Positions 1-8,823 of a DNA stretch of 64,000 bases are shown piece after piece. Under the pieces are notes generated by a model. It did no database searches and was not told the DNA's origin. It was given only the letters and a program-made list of their open reading frames with translations. Numbering within the stretch: the first letter of the stretch is position 1; every line of letters starts with the position of its first letter. The position numbers and the translations under genes are program-made. This stretch comes from a virus. The stretch is from the IMG/VR virus record IMGVR_UViG_3300011113_000238, positions 1-64,000 of that record; one strand, 5' to 3'.

Positions 1-370
1 GACATTAACTAATACTTAAGTTAAACTGAAGTTATTACTAAGGATGTACTTAAGGTATTACCTTATGGTTCATTGTATGTTTACTTTACGTAGTACGGTT
101 TACTATACGTTGTAACATAAGTTATTACCTTAGTTACAACCTTAGCTACAATACGAGGTGGTCACCGTTATTTGTTGTGCTAAAGAATGAAATGATTTAA
201 TTTCTTACTTACTCCTTTACCTTGTAGTACTCACCATCACCATCAACATTCCGTTAGGTTGTGCAAAAGCCGTAAGGCGTCACTCAAGTTAATCCGCTAA
301 TGCACTGTGCTTAAGCACGTACCACCAGCGGTTACAACTACTATCTCCCTCTCATTACCAGAAAGAAAAT
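1..370. promoter_or_regulatory. Non-coding lead-in with repeats and a nested hairpin
   Basis: No credible gene. The first 170 bases are rich in AAGTTATTAC and GTTACAACC-type words, like those in the 62.8-63.1 kb control region. A nested hairpin lies at 294-331: outer stem CCGCT/AGCGG, inner stem GTGC-TTAA-GCAC (307-318). It matches the architecture of 62846-62881, and both regions also share an ACGAGGTG word upstream. It probably forms the leader of the spike gene that starts at 371. Confidence 0.5.
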
Positions 371-2239
371 ATGCCAAAGACCATAAAAGAAGTTTATAGT
401 GACTATGCAGGTGTCACAACTATTGAATACAGCGACGACACAACTAGAACTTATACTGTTGACGATGTGGCTACTGTAAAAAGCAATCCTCTCACCGGGG
501 GGCTTACGTTGAAAGCCGGGTCAGAAGTGGGGGTTTTCCTCAAACCTTCTCAGCTAGACGCCATCAACGCTCTGCGTGCATCTTCTGTCGGCTCACTGCT
601 TACGAACTGGGCTGGCGCTTCGATCATCGCAAACGGCACCCCTGCCAGCGGCTCTGCTGGCGTAGTCACCACAGATATTGCACCTGCCAAAGAAGCCACC
701 GGCACAGCCGTGCGCCTTATTGGCGATGCCAGTGTCCGTGCATCGGCAGTGTCTACATTCGCCGCAACTCCTACCACTGCAAGTTTTACGGGTATTGCGC
801 TCTGGATGAAGGTAAAGGGTCGCACGCAAGGACCCGTCATGATCCAGCTTTATCTGGGGGCAACTGCAGACCCTTACACCGGCAAGAGCATCGCGCTCAC
901 CTTTGGCGCTCCTAACGATGGCAAGTGGCATTTGATTTACCTGCCGCGCGGGGCATTTGCCCCCATCAACTCCTTTGTGCTCGGCACGGACACCATCCAG
1001 TCCATTGGCTTGCGTGACCGCAATGCTGGCGGCATTGGCTACACCGGCATGCTGACCAACGCTGAAGAGATGCAGCTTGGCCCGGTGTACGCCTCGCCCT
1101 ACAGCCGACCCAAGTTCCTGATTCGCATGGATGACTCGCTCCTAGACGTGATTCAGCCGGATGGCGGTCAACAATTCACCGCAGACGGTGTAACCCGCTC
1201 GTGGTCGCATTACGACCTCATGAGCAAATACGGCTTCGGCTCTAAGGGTTCGTGCTTCCATTTGACCCGTCGCATCGGCAGCGTCAACACCGGCAAGCCA
1301 GTTATGAATGCTGGACATTTGGAAACTTTGGCAAAGGCTGGCTGGTCAAACTGCATCCAGACCCACAATGACCCGGTGGATGCGTCCAACAATGGCTTGT
1401 TGCTCATGGGGCCGGTTGGTTATGCAGCCAAAGCGATTGCATCGGTGGACGCCTCTGCCGACACACTCACAGCCGCCGCTGCGCACAACATTTCTACCGG
1501 AAACCTTTACTGGGGCTACCCCATCGTGTTCACCGGCTCGGATTTGCCTGCGCCACTTTCAGTGGGGACTGTCTATTGGGCGAGGGCGGTGGATGCAACG
1601 GCCTTCACGCTGCACCTGACCGAAAACGACGCCATTTCCAACGTCAACCGCGTCGATTTGACGAGTGTAGGCGTTGCGGCAAACTTCACCTATAGATATG
1701 CCAACAGCGCCGCCGATACAAGCGCGATGCAGAGCGATCTTGTTGCCGGTATCAACTTCTTGACCAGCTTAGGCTACGGCGATACAGCCAAGATTTGGGC
1801 ACCCAATCAAGGCGCAATGAACGAAGACACCCGCACAGCGGCCTTGGCTGCTGGCGTCAAAATGACGCTGGGCATTGGGCGCTTGGGTGCATCCTACGAT
1901 CAGCCGCAAGTGCGACACATCAACATGGAGACCTCTGGGGGGGCAGGCGTTGGCGGCATGGTCTTAGACCCCGTGTTGACTGTGCCGAACGCGCTCCAGA
2001 CTGATGGCGTTGCAACACCTGCCAATGCGCGAACTTATGTCAACGCTGTAATTGCCTGCGGTGGTATCGGCTCCAACTATCACCACACTATCACGACGGC
2101 CAACGGCCCCACGCTGGCTGCATACCTCGATGAGCTGCGTTTGCGCGTCTCCGAGGGCGCGTGTGACGTGGTAACGGCCAAAGAGCTATTGGATTATGTA
2201 GAGGCTGCCAAGTCCATGACGCCGGGCGTTGTTTACTAA
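371..2239 (+). CDS. Tail spike with polysaccharide deacetylase (NodB-like) domain
   Basis: A 622-residue receptor-binding or spike protein. Residues 1-48 (MPKTIKEVY...NPLTGG) are almost the same as the N-terminus of the second spike at 2892 and look like the virion-anchoring module. The middle resembles a carbohydrate-binding beta domain. The C-terminal half carries NodB-type polysaccharide deacetylase features: Asp pair in IRMDDS (residues 251-256), QTHND (330-334) in the place of the metal-binding His motif, and a WAPNQG...NEDTRTAALAAG segment typical of the later part of that fold. It likely deacetylates a surface polysaccharide of the host. From about base 540 the gene is visibly GC-richer than its neighbours, which suggests recent acquisition of the enzymatic part. 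The start has GAAAGAAA upstream. Family assignment is by motif only. Confidence 0.8.
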   Translation: MPKTIKEVYSDYAGVTTIEYSDDTTRTYTVDDVATVKSNPLTGGLTLKAGSEVGVFLKPSQLDAINALRASSVGSLLTNWAGASIIANGTPASGSAGVVTTDIAPAKEATGTAVRLIGDASVRASAVSTFAATPTTASFTGIALWMKVKGRTQGPVMIQLYLGATADPYTGKSIALTFGAPNDGKWHLIYLPRGAFAPINSFVLGTDTIQSIGLRDRNAGGIGYTGMLTNAEEMQLGPVYASPYSRPKFLIRMDDSLLDVIQPDGGQQFTADGVTRSWSHYDLMSKYGFGSKGSCFHLTRRIGSVNTGKPVMNAGHLETLAKAGWSNCIQTHNDPVDASNNGLLLMGPVGYAAKAIASVDASADTLTAAAAHNISTGNLYWGYPIVFTGSDLPAPLSVGTVYWARAVDATAFTLHLTENDAISNVNRVDLTSVGVAANFTYRYANSAADTSAMQSDLVAGINFLTSLGYGDTAKIWAPNQGAMNEDTRTAALAAGVKMTLGIGRLGASYDQPQVRHINMETSGGAGVGGMVLDPVLTVPNALQTDGVATPANARTYVNAVIACGGIGSNYHHTITTANGPTLAAYLDELRLRVSEGACDVVTAKELLDYVEAAKSMTPGVVY

Positions 2240-2240
2240 G

Positions 2241-2260
2241 CCCCTCAGCACGAAGCTAAC
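2241..2260 (+). repeat. 20-bp repeat after spike gene 1 (copy 1)
   Basis: CCCCTCAGCACGAAGCTAAC follows the stop codon of the first spike and recurs exactly after the second spike at 4852-4871. With the shared 5' anchor codons, it frames each spike as an exchangeable cassette. Confidence 0.9.
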
Positions 2261-2279
2261 CTAAACCTAAAATGAAAAC

Positions 2280-2840
2280 ATGCAAGAACCAAAGAAACAA
2301 CCCTTACCTCTGAAAGACCTTCTAAAGTTCTTGCAATACAACCCTCTGACTGGTGAATTTAGCGTTATTACCTCCGGTAACCCTACCAACTGCACTAACC
2401 TTGTCGGTAACCCCTTATCAGCGGTTACCTCTCGCAAAATCCTACCAGACGAGGACAATAAAATCCAGACTACTATCCAAGGAACTAGACTGAGCATCAA
2501 AGCCGACAGGTTAGCTTGGTTTATTTCCACAGGTAAGCAGCCTGCAAGATTTCAAGTTGTATTTCATAAGAATTTAGACTGGAATGACAACCGCCTGAAT
2601 AACTTGGTGCTGCTGCAGAAGAACGAGTACATGCAACTTCAGGAAGCAATGAAGAATATATCAGGCGCTCTAAAGCTAGTTCCGCATCCGAATGATATGT
2701 TTAGCTACATGCTGTTCTACAAGCACAACGGAAGGATGCTTAGGGAAATTGTGCAGGATATATCCATAGCTCGACGCAAGTTTAATAAACTGCAGTTGAA
2801 GTACGTAAAAATCATAAGTAAGTACACAGTGAGTGACTGA
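2280..2840 (+). CDS. HNH/AP2-type homing endonuclease-like protein, degenerate
   Basis: A 186-residue protein with the layout of phage HNH-AP2 homing proteins: an N-terminal LLKFLQYNPLTGEF segment, then RLAWFISTG, then a core FHKNLDWNDNRLNNLVLL that corresponds to the usual DHxNGxxxDNRxxNL. Only one His of the usual His-His/Asp pair remains, so cleavage activity is doubtful. The C-terminal half is basic and probably binds DNA. It lies between two spike genes that share both ends, a position suited to driving or recording cassette exchange. Confidence 0.6.
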   Translation: MQEPKKQPLPLKDLLKFLQYNPLTGEFSVITSGNPTNCTNLVGNPLSAVTSRKILPDEDNKIQTTIQGTRLSIKADRLAWFISTGKQPARFQVVFHKNLDWNDNRLNNLVLLQKNEYMQLQEAMKNISGALKLVPHPNDMFSYMLFYKHNGRMLREIVQDISIARRKFNKLQLKYVKIISKYTVSD

Positions 2841-2891
2841 TAGGTCGCGCTACCAAGTGAGTGACTAACTCATATTAAAGAAAGGGCTAAT

Positions 2892-4850
2892 ATGCCAAAG
2901 ACAATTAAAGAAGTTTATACGGATTATAGTGGGTACACTACCGTGGAGTACAGCGATGATAGTACTCGGAAATACAGTGTGGATGATGTACCTACTGTGA
3001 GTACTAATCCTCTCACAGGGGGGGTTAGCCTTTTCGACATGGTCGTCGTGCCCGGATTGGTCGCTAACGACGTGGCGTTTGCGGAATCTAACACGAAAAA
3101 AATACAGGCCGCGCTTGATACGGGTGGCTATATTTTTGCGGGTGTTCCCGGTGAGGTGTATATCAACAACACTCTGATTATTGGCTCTAAAACTAGCCTT
3201 TTCATGGGTAAAAACACCCGCCTGAAGCTGGCACCGAATACCAATAAGAGCATGCTGAAAAACGCCAATTGGGGCTCTGTGGTGCAAGTTGTCACATCGC
3301 TGACAACACCCGATGCTGGCTTGAATGGCGTCTGCGTCGTAAGCGCTCCGCATGGTTTGGTAGTTGGAGATTACGCCTTGATTCTTGGCGCAACCCAAGA
3401 GGGCTATAACGATATTTGGAAGGTAACTGGCGTAAGCACCACAACGCTGCCGAATGACACGTTTACATTTAATATTGCCGCACACGTTCCCAATGAGCCG
3501 CTAGTAACTCCCGCCACTGGAACTATCACAGTCTGCAAGGCAGATTACGACATTGAGATTTCCGGCGCATTTGACTACAACGGCGCAAATCAGACAACTC
3601 CTGACACTTATGAGCGCCATGCCGTTTATATCCGGCGCGTTCACAACTATCGCTTACTAAAGTCGCAGGGCTACGGTGCCATGAAGTACGCATTCATGCA
3701 TGCGAACATGTACAGCAGCGTGTTTGATGACATTTTCTTCGACACGTTTTCTGACGGAATTCACATGGACTGCTCAGGTAAGCGCAACACGATTTCACGT
3801 ATTCGCGGAAAAACCGGTGATGACTTGGTGGCAATCCTGCAAGGTGACTATCCGCAATACAAAGATGCGGGTTATCTCCTTGGCTACATTGATGACCTTA
3901 CAGTATCTGATGTAAAGATCGGCGGGGGCTTTAGCGGCATCAACTTGCTGCCCGCCAACGTATCCGGCGCGGGCATGGGCACCGTGCGACTACGGGACTT
4001 CTCCGGTCGCATGTCCGGTGGCGCATCTATCGTAAAGTGCTTGTCTGACACCACGGCGGTTGCAACATTCAACGGCGTCATTCAATCCGTTGAGATTGAC
4101 GGCATTACATCTACCATTGGAGCCAATCAGCCAATGGTTGGTGTTACCTGCAACGTGCGTTCACTCTCGATAAGTAACATAGTTGCCAATTTGGGGAACG
4201 TATCTGGTAGCTCTACGGCTGTAAACGTATCTGGCACTTATGGGCAGTGCGGTTCCTTGAGAATCAACAATGTACAAGTGACAGGAGGCGCTGCAAGCTC
4301 TTTGGTTTACATTGCTGGCGTTATTGGATTAACGCCAGGAACCCAATACGACGCGGCTATCGTTATCAACAACGTGACGGGCAAAAACTTTGGCACTGGC
4401 GTAATTCTTACAAGCACAGCCAGCTTCAACGGAATTTGCGCGATCAATGATTACTACGTTGATACGGCTGGATTTGTGTTTGACGTTGCAAAGGCGGGTT
4501 GGACGCTTCACCTTAATGGCTATTCGCACATCGCATACACCACGCAAGCAATCAACATTCGCTCAACGGCAAACTCAGGCATCCGCATTTGCGCAAGCAA
4601 CTTGGGCAACGAGGCGAGAAGTGGAAACTTCCTGCTCCTTGCATCAGCCGTTGCAAGCTCTGTGAGTGTGTTCGGTTGGGATATTGGTGTTGATGTTAAT
4701 AACGCAGCGATTGCGCGTACCGCAGGCTCTTTTGCGTTCAACAGAGCGGCTGCCGCTGGGACGCTGGTTCAAAACAACCTTGTCGCATGCGACGCGACAG
4801 CGACAACAGGAAGCTGGAAGCAACTGACCAATCCGGCGAATAGCTACTAA
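2892..4850 (+). CDS. Tail spike, right-handed beta-helix (pectate-lyase-like)
   Basis: A 652-residue protein. Residues 1-48 repeat the anchor of the 371 gene (MPKTIKEVYTDYSGY...NPLTGG). After it comes a typical lead into a beta-helix (FDMVVVPGLVANDVAFAES followed by NTLIIGSKTSLFMGKNTRLKL), and then many irregular beta-coil turns rich in IxIxN and Gly, as in pectate-lyase or polygalacturonase-like depolymerising spikes. The catalytic residues cannot be assigned by eye. RBS AAAGAAAGGGC lies just upstream of the ATG. The gene is followed by the same 20-bp repeat as spike 1. It is probably an alternative or additional host-polysaccharide spike on the same virion socket. Confidence 0.75.
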   Translation: MPKTIKEVYTDYSGYTTVEYSDDSTRKYSVDDVPTVSTNPLTGGVSLFDMVVVPGLVANDVAFAESNTKKIQAALDTGGYIFAGVPGEVYINNTLIIGSKTSLFMGKNTRLKLAPNTNKSMLKNANWGSVVQVVTSLTTPDAGLNGVCVVSAPHGLVVGDYALILGATQEGYNDIWKVTGVSTTTLPNDTFTFNIAAHVPNEPLVTPATGTITVCKADYDIEISGAFDYNGANQTTPDTYERHAVYIRRVHNYRLLKSQGYGAMKYAFMHANMYSSVFDDIFFDTFSDGIHMDCSGKRNTISRIRGKTGDDLVAILQGDYPQYKDAGYLLGYIDDLTVSDVKIGGGFSGINLLPANVSGAGMGTVRLRDFSGRMSGGASIVKCLSDTTAVATFNGVIQSVEIDGITSTIGANQPMVGVTCNVRSLSISNIVANLGNVSGSSTAVNVSGTYGQCGSLRINNVQVTGGAASSLVYIAGVIGLTPGTQYDAAIVINNVTGKNFGTGVILTSTASFNGICAINDYYVDTAGFVFDVAKAGWTLHLNGYSHIAYTTQAINIRSTANSGIRICASNLGNEARSGNFLLLASAVASSVSVFGWDIGVDVNNAAIARTAGSFAFNRAAAAGTLVQNNLVACDATATTGSWKQLTNPANSY

Positions 4851-4851
4851 T

Positions 4852-4871
4852 CCCCTCAGCACGAAGCTAAC
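4852..4871 (+). repeat. 20-bp repeat after spike gene 2 (copy 2)
   Basis: Exact second copy of the 2241-2260 sequence, again directly after a spike stop codon. Confidence 0.9.
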
Positions 4872-4900
4872 AAACCCGCCTAACCAGCGGGTTACACCAC

Positions 4901-5095
4901 ATGAACAAACTAATCCAAATCCTAAAGTCACGCACAGTGCTTTACGCATTGCTACTCGCAGTACTCTCCGTATTGCAAGGCTTTGTGTTTCTATTACCTG
5001 TGTCACCTATATACCAAATGTATGCGGGTATCGCTATTGCAGTAGGTGTGGTAATACTCCGTGCAATCACAACTGAACCTTTAATTAAGCCTTAG
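4901..5095 (+). CDS. Small two-TM membrane protein
   Basis: 64 residues with two hydrophobic segments (about 12-32 and 40-57) joined by a short SPIYQMY loop and ending in a short charged tail. It has the size and topology of a class II holin or other small inner-membrane phage protein, but it lies far from the endolysin at 38542, where a better holin candidate exists. No clear RBS; CCGCC...CACC precedes the ATG. Confidence 0.55.
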   Translation: MNKLIQILKSRTVLYALLLAVLSVLQGFVFLLPVSPIYQMYAGIAIAVGVVILRAITTEPLIKP

Positions 5096-5102
5096 ATTAC
5101 TC

Positions 5103-5131
5103 TTGACTTAACAATAGGTTCGTGCTATAAT
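5103..5131 (+). promoter_or_regulatory. Sigma-70 promoter TTGACT-17-TATAAT
   Basis: TTGACT at 5103-5108 and TATAAT at 5126-5131 with a 17-base spacer. Bases GTGC directly before the -10 match the recurrent TGTGC extension of this phage. It drives the small zinc protein and probably the terminase genes. Confidence 0.85.
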
Positions 5132-5340
5132 ACAATCTAGCGAGTAAATAATAATCCAAACTAGGAGTAAAATGCTGCATTAAGCGCATCGTGGCTGCTC
5201 TCGGTTGCAACGGATATTAGACTACTTGCTTTGAATCGCTAGGGTTCGCTTGCGGGTTTAAATTAACTCCTTTTACTGCAGGTATTTCTCTAGGCTGGAA
5301 CCGTAACCAGCAATAACATCAAATAATAAGAATAACAAAC
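5132..5340 (+). other. Long 5' leader, no gene
   Basis: About 200 bases between the promoter and the ATG at 5341. It holds a good ribosome-binding site followed by only a three-codon reading frame (ATG CTG CAT TAA at 5171) and several short complementary words (AGTAAAA near 5168, TTTTACT near 5271). It may be a structured leader or a leader-peptide arrangement. I see no recognised RNA family. Confidence 0.35.
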
Positions 5341-5598
5341 ATGGCGACAACTCCAAGAAAGTTGTCGTCTTTAACTATGACTATCTGTGTATCATGCGGA
5401 GAGTATTTCCGCACTAACGCTTGGCACAACGACAGTAATACCTGTCAGAACTGCTATTGCACTTTGCCTATTGTCATCCAAGATGATGACTACGAGGTTG
5501 AGCGCAAGCAATTGCTGCATCCCAATGGTAAAACACCTGCTGTATTTTACGATGATACTGAAGGTTACCATGATGGTAGCGATAGTCACGGTTATTAG
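5341..5598 (+). CDS. Small zinc-ribbon-like protein
   Basis: 85 residues with a CVSC...CQNC pair (residues 16-19 and 34-37), which suggests one structural zinc site, followed by an acidic tail rich in Asp and His. No known family is recognised. It is the first gene after the promoter at 5103 and reads in the same direction as the terminase genes. Confidence 0.55.
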   Translation: MATTPRKLSSLTMTICVSCGEYFRTNAWHNDSNTCQNCYCTLPIVIQDDDYEVERKQLLHPNGKTPAVFYDDTEGYHDGSDSHGY

Positions 5599-5827
5599 TT
5601 AAAGAACCTCCTTAGGGCCGATCTTGACGTTATCGGTTATCTACGCAAGTAGAAGGCGTCAACACGTAACTTATGGAACGTGATTCATCGGCTGATAACC
5701 GAGGTAAGTACCGCCAAGTACTTACGCAAATCTGTAACGTGAATATCAAGCAGTAAGAACGTAATACTTACCCAGTAAATTGTAAGCTGGACTAATTTAG
5801 AATAATGAAGAAAGCACAGGAGATAAT
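5599..5827 (+). other. Non-coding region upstream of terS with inverted repeats
   Basis: About 230 bases without a gene. It contains a perfect 8-bp hairpin GTAAGTAC-CGCCAA-GTACTTAC (5704-5725), the pair CGGTTATC/GATAACCG around 5634 and 5693, and repeated AACGTGA/TAACGTGA words. A repeat-rich non-coding block directly before a small terminase gene is a common place for a cos or pac recognition site. That role is inferred from position only. Confidence 0.4.
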
Positions 5828-6211
5828 ATGCCAGAAGCAGCGCAAGTTCAACCAGAAGAAAAACCAAAGAAGACAGGTTGGAAGGGTCCAGCTGGCAGTA
5901 TTAATAAAGCCGGTAGACCGCCTGCTCCAAAGGGTGAGAAGCCTACTAACAGGGAGTTGCGTGAGCGGGAACTGATGATGTTGCTGCGGAAGATTAAGCC
6001 TCACATTTCGGATGCAGTTATGCAGGCCAGTCTCATAATGAAAAATGAGCAGACCTCGGATATGAACCGTCTCAAGGCAGCGGTAATTCTCATTGATGCT
6101 TACAGAAAGCTTACACTTGATGTTTATGACGGAGAAGACCCTGAAGCGGAAGGTACCGAAGTGCAACAGCAAAACGCGCCTGTATTTTCTTTGAAAGTGT
6201 TGGAAAGTTAA
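5828..6211 (+). CDS. terS: Putative small terminase subunit
   Basis: 127 residues: a Pro/Lys-rich disordered start, GRPPAPKGEKP, then a helical region with LLRKIKPHISDAVMQASLIM and MNRLKAAVILIDAYRKL, and an acidic C-terminus. The size, the N-terminal basic segment, the helical core and the place before the large terminase fit TerS, although the gene for a GIY-YIG protein now separates the two. RBS AGGAGATAAT is strong. The call rests mainly on context. Confidence 0.6.
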   Translation: MPEAAQVQPEEKPKKTGWKGPAGSINKAGRPPAPKGEKPTNRELRERELMMLLRKIKPHISDAVMQASLIMKNEQTSDMNRLKAAVILIDAYRKLTLDVYDGEDPEAEGTEVQQQNAPVFSLKVLES

Positions 6212-6306
6212 TCAAATTATATGTAGGACTAGACCGGCCAGTCGAAAGTAAGTTCCCTAGCTTATTGTCCTATCATTTATACTATTAGGGTTTATTTAGG
6301 GATATT

Positions 6307-7323
6307 ATGGGAATTTTTACAGACCTGATTTACAAAGAAAAACGCCAAACTGAAGCAGATTTTACTAAGTCAACGTTTGTGCGTAAGTTAGACAAAGATA
6401 ATGGCGAGTTTATTTTAGAATGTGGTCATACTAAGACAACATCTTTTCGAAATATGAAAGCTGGTACTTTCACTTGTATAGAATGTCGAGAGTGCTCAAT
6501 AAAACAGGAAGCTCTGGATAAAGGAGTCATTTGTCTAGATGAACACCCTTGCGGTACCTACAACAATTACTACTTTCCAGAGTGCGGTCACACCCGAAAA
6601 ATGGCAAGATGTAATGTAAAATCAAGTGTAGATAAATTACAATGTAGTCTCTGTTTCAATGAAATGCTTTTACGCGGTGCTATTAAAAACAATTTAACTA
6701 TACTCGATGTTAAATCTAAAACATCACACCGCATCTGTAAATTTGCATGTTGTGGACTAGAAAAAGCTGTGGCGGTTGAGTCGCTGCGAGGAACTGTAAG
6801 GTGTCCGATTTGTTACAGGAAATGTATTGACGAGGATGTCGAAAACACATCTGGGTTAAAAATAAATAAGTCTAAAAAAGAACACATTCGGCACCATAGG
6901 TATTTTATATTACCGTGCGGTCATGAGAAGCACATGTCCATTCAACACGCAATTATCGGTAGCTATTCGTGTAGAGAATGTGGGAAATCCAAGCTAGACT
7001 TACCGAGTCGTTTGTACCTGATTAAAGTAGAGTCTATGGGGTATGAGTGGTTAAAATTTGGCTATGGACACTCAATAAGTAAAAGAATAAAAGAATACGG
7101 ACTTATTGACGGAGCAAAAACAGAGGTCATCTGCGACATTATTGTTGAAACAGGTGAGCAAGCCCGAGACTATGAAAAAGCGGTTCACTCTAAGTATAAG
7201 AGTTTGAAACTGGACAAGAGTCTCATGCGCAACTATATGCGAATAGGGGGATTTTCAGAATGTTATCCAATGTCAGCTAAAGATACATTGTTGCAAGAAC
7301 TAAACAGTTGCCCATTTAAATAA
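6307..7323 (+). CDS. Zinc-finger array plus GIY-YIG (T5orf172-type) homing endonuclease
   Basis: 338 residues. The first two thirds contain four repeats of a CGH-x(~17)-CxxC treble-clef-like unit (ECGHTK...CIEC, ECGHTR...CSLC, ACCGLE...CPIC, PCGHEK...CREC), presumably a modular DNA reader. The C-terminal 100 residues begin LYLIKVES...WLKFGYGHSISKRIKEYG and contain ETGEQARDYEKAVHSKYK, the pattern of the T5orf172/MUG113 branch of GIY-YIG nucleases. The gene separates terS from terL, is more AT-rich than its neighbours, and its leader has the TATTTAGGGATATT form also seen before other nuclease genes here. Confidence 0.75.
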   Translation: MGIFTDLIYKEKRQTEADFTKSTFVRKLDKDNGEFILECGHTKTTSFRNMKAGTFTCIECRECSIKQEALDKGVICLDEHPCGTYNNYYFPECGHTRKMARCNVKSSVDKLQCSLCFNEMLLRGAIKNNLTILDVKSKTSHRICKFACCGLEKAVAVESLRGTVRCPICYRKCIDEDVENTSGLKINKSKKEHIRHHRYFILPCGHEKHMSIQHAIIGSYSCRECGKSKLDLPSRLYLIKVESMGYEWLKFGYGHSISKRIKEYGLIDGAKTEVICDIIVETGEQARDYEKAVHSKYKSLKLDKSLMRNYMRIGGFSECYPMSAKDTLLQELNSCPFK

Positions 7324-7333
7324 AAGGAATAAG

Positions 7334-8806
7334 ATGGAAGAACAATTTACACTAGCACCAGCATCTGTCCCACAAGAGCAATTCTTATCGTCTGATTCCA
7401 AGATTACCCTATATGCCGGATCAGCTGGAGCAGGTAAGACGTTCGCTATCATTATTAACCTTGTCAAATTTGCTTTAAAGAAGAACACTACCGCTGTAGT
7501 CTTCCGCAGAACCAGTACGCAGCTTCGGCAGAACGGTGGTATCTGGGATGAAGCTACGATGGTCTTTAAGAAGATGTTTGGTAAGGGTGTTCAGATTCGT
7601 AACAGAGAGATGGAAATATACATCCCTGCTACAAACGCTAAGATTAAGTTCTCGCACCTTCAGTATCAATCGGATATTATGAGTCACCTCGGTGCTCAGT
7701 ACAGTTTGATTATTTTCGATGAAGCTACACTCTTTCCATTTGAGGAAATGATCCTACCGTTGATTGGTCGTTTGCGTAACGCCAATGTGGATTATGTACC
7801 GCAGATGATGTGGGCCACCAACCCAATGTACAATCACGGTATTTATCACTGGATCAAAGAGTTCTACCTTGACGAATACGGTGTACCTTACGATGATAAA
7901 TCAAACGTAGAGCGTTATTTCGTACTGCAGAACAACAAACCGATCTGGTACGACAATCGAAAAGAAGCAGAAGCTATTCACGGTTCCGGTAAGGATTCAC
8001 CTGTTCAAAGCTTCCGAGCAATTAAGGCTCACATCAGTCAGAATATACCTCTGCTGAAAGCTAACCCTGACTATATCGCTAACTTGAAGGCTTTACCTGA
8101 GATTAAGCGAAGAATCTTCCTGGATGGCAGCTGGACTGCTCGTGAGGAAGAAGCCGGTCTGTTTAATCGCACGATGGTTACTATGGTTGACCATCCGAAT
8201 ATCCGAGCTAAGAAAAGAGTTCGTGCGTATGACTTGGCTTCGCAACCTGTATCGACTCAATCTCCGAATCCTGACTGGACTCGTGGGGTATTACTTTCCA
8301 AAGATGATACTGGTATTTATACCGTTGAAGATATTGTTAGCTTGCGAGATAGACCGCACGTTGTGCAGGAACTAATTTACAACACTGCACGGTCAGATGG
8401 TAACTCAACAGTAGTTAGTTATCCTATTGATCCGGGTCAAGCAGGTATCGCACGAGCCAATGAAATGAAAAGAGACTTGGCAGAAATGGGTGTTTCATCT
8501 AAGATGATCCGACCTAATAAATCCAAGCGCAGTCGTTTCCTTGCTTTCTCTGCGATTGCAGAGGCAGGTTTTCTGAATGTAGTCAGAGCGGATTGGAACG
8601 AGGAATTTTTCAATGAACTTGAAGAATTCACAGGATTGAAGCGAGGTGAGCGAGATGATATGTGCGATTGCTGCAGCGATGCTGTGCTAGCGTTGAATCA
8701 GACGTTGGAACTGCCGTCATTCTCCCTCCCAGACCTTAGCATGACACCCACCTATAGCGTAAATCCAAACAGTAGCATCCCATTAAGCGGTGTAACAATC
8801 CCATAA
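7334..8806 (+). CDS. terL: Terminase large subunit
   Basis: The 490-residue packaging motor. Walker A GSAGAGKT at residues 29-36 and Walker B LIIFDEAT around 125-132 define the ATPase. The C-terminal RNase H-like nuclease starts with RAYDLASQ (about residue 297), has a second acidic site at PIDPGQAG and a last one in the RDDMCDCCSDA segment. Length and order match TerL of long-tailed phages. RBS AAAGGAATAAG precedes the ATG; the gene starts 11 bases after the nuclease gene. Confidence 0.95.
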   Translation: MEEQFTLAPASVPQEQFLSSDSKITLYAGSAGAGKTFAIIINLVKFALKKNTTAVVFRRTSTQLRQNGGIWDEATMVFKKMFGKGVQIRNREMEIYIPATNAKIKFSHLQYQSDIMSHLGAQYSLIIFDEATLFPFEEMILPLIGRLRNANVDYVPQMMWATNPMYNHGIYHWIKEFYLDEYGVPYDDKSNVERYFVLQNNKPIWYDNRKEAEAIHGSGKDSPVQSFRAIKAHISQNIPLLKANPDYIANLKALPEIKRRIFLDGSWTAREEEAGLFNRTMVTMVDHPNIRAKKRVRAYDLASQPVSTQSPNPDWTRGVLLSKDDTGIYTVEDIVSLRDRPHVVQELIYNTARSDGNSTVVSYPIDPGQAGIARANEMKRDLAEMGVSSKMIRPNKSKRSRFLAFSAIAEAGFLNVVRADWNEEFFNELEEFTGLKRGERDDMCDCCSDAVLALNQTLELPSFSLPDLSMTPTYSVNPNSSIPLSGVTIP

Positions 8807-8823
8807 TTAAAGGAGCCTAACTA

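Noticed and set aside
2865-3485. Leftward 206-codon frame opposite the second spike
   Set aside because: No ribosome site or domain; low-complexity shadow of the rightward gene with shared N-terminal anchor.
5171-5182. Leader peptide gene ATG CTG CAT TAA
   Set aside because: A good ribosome site precedes it, but three codons are too few to call a gene; noted only within the leader entry.
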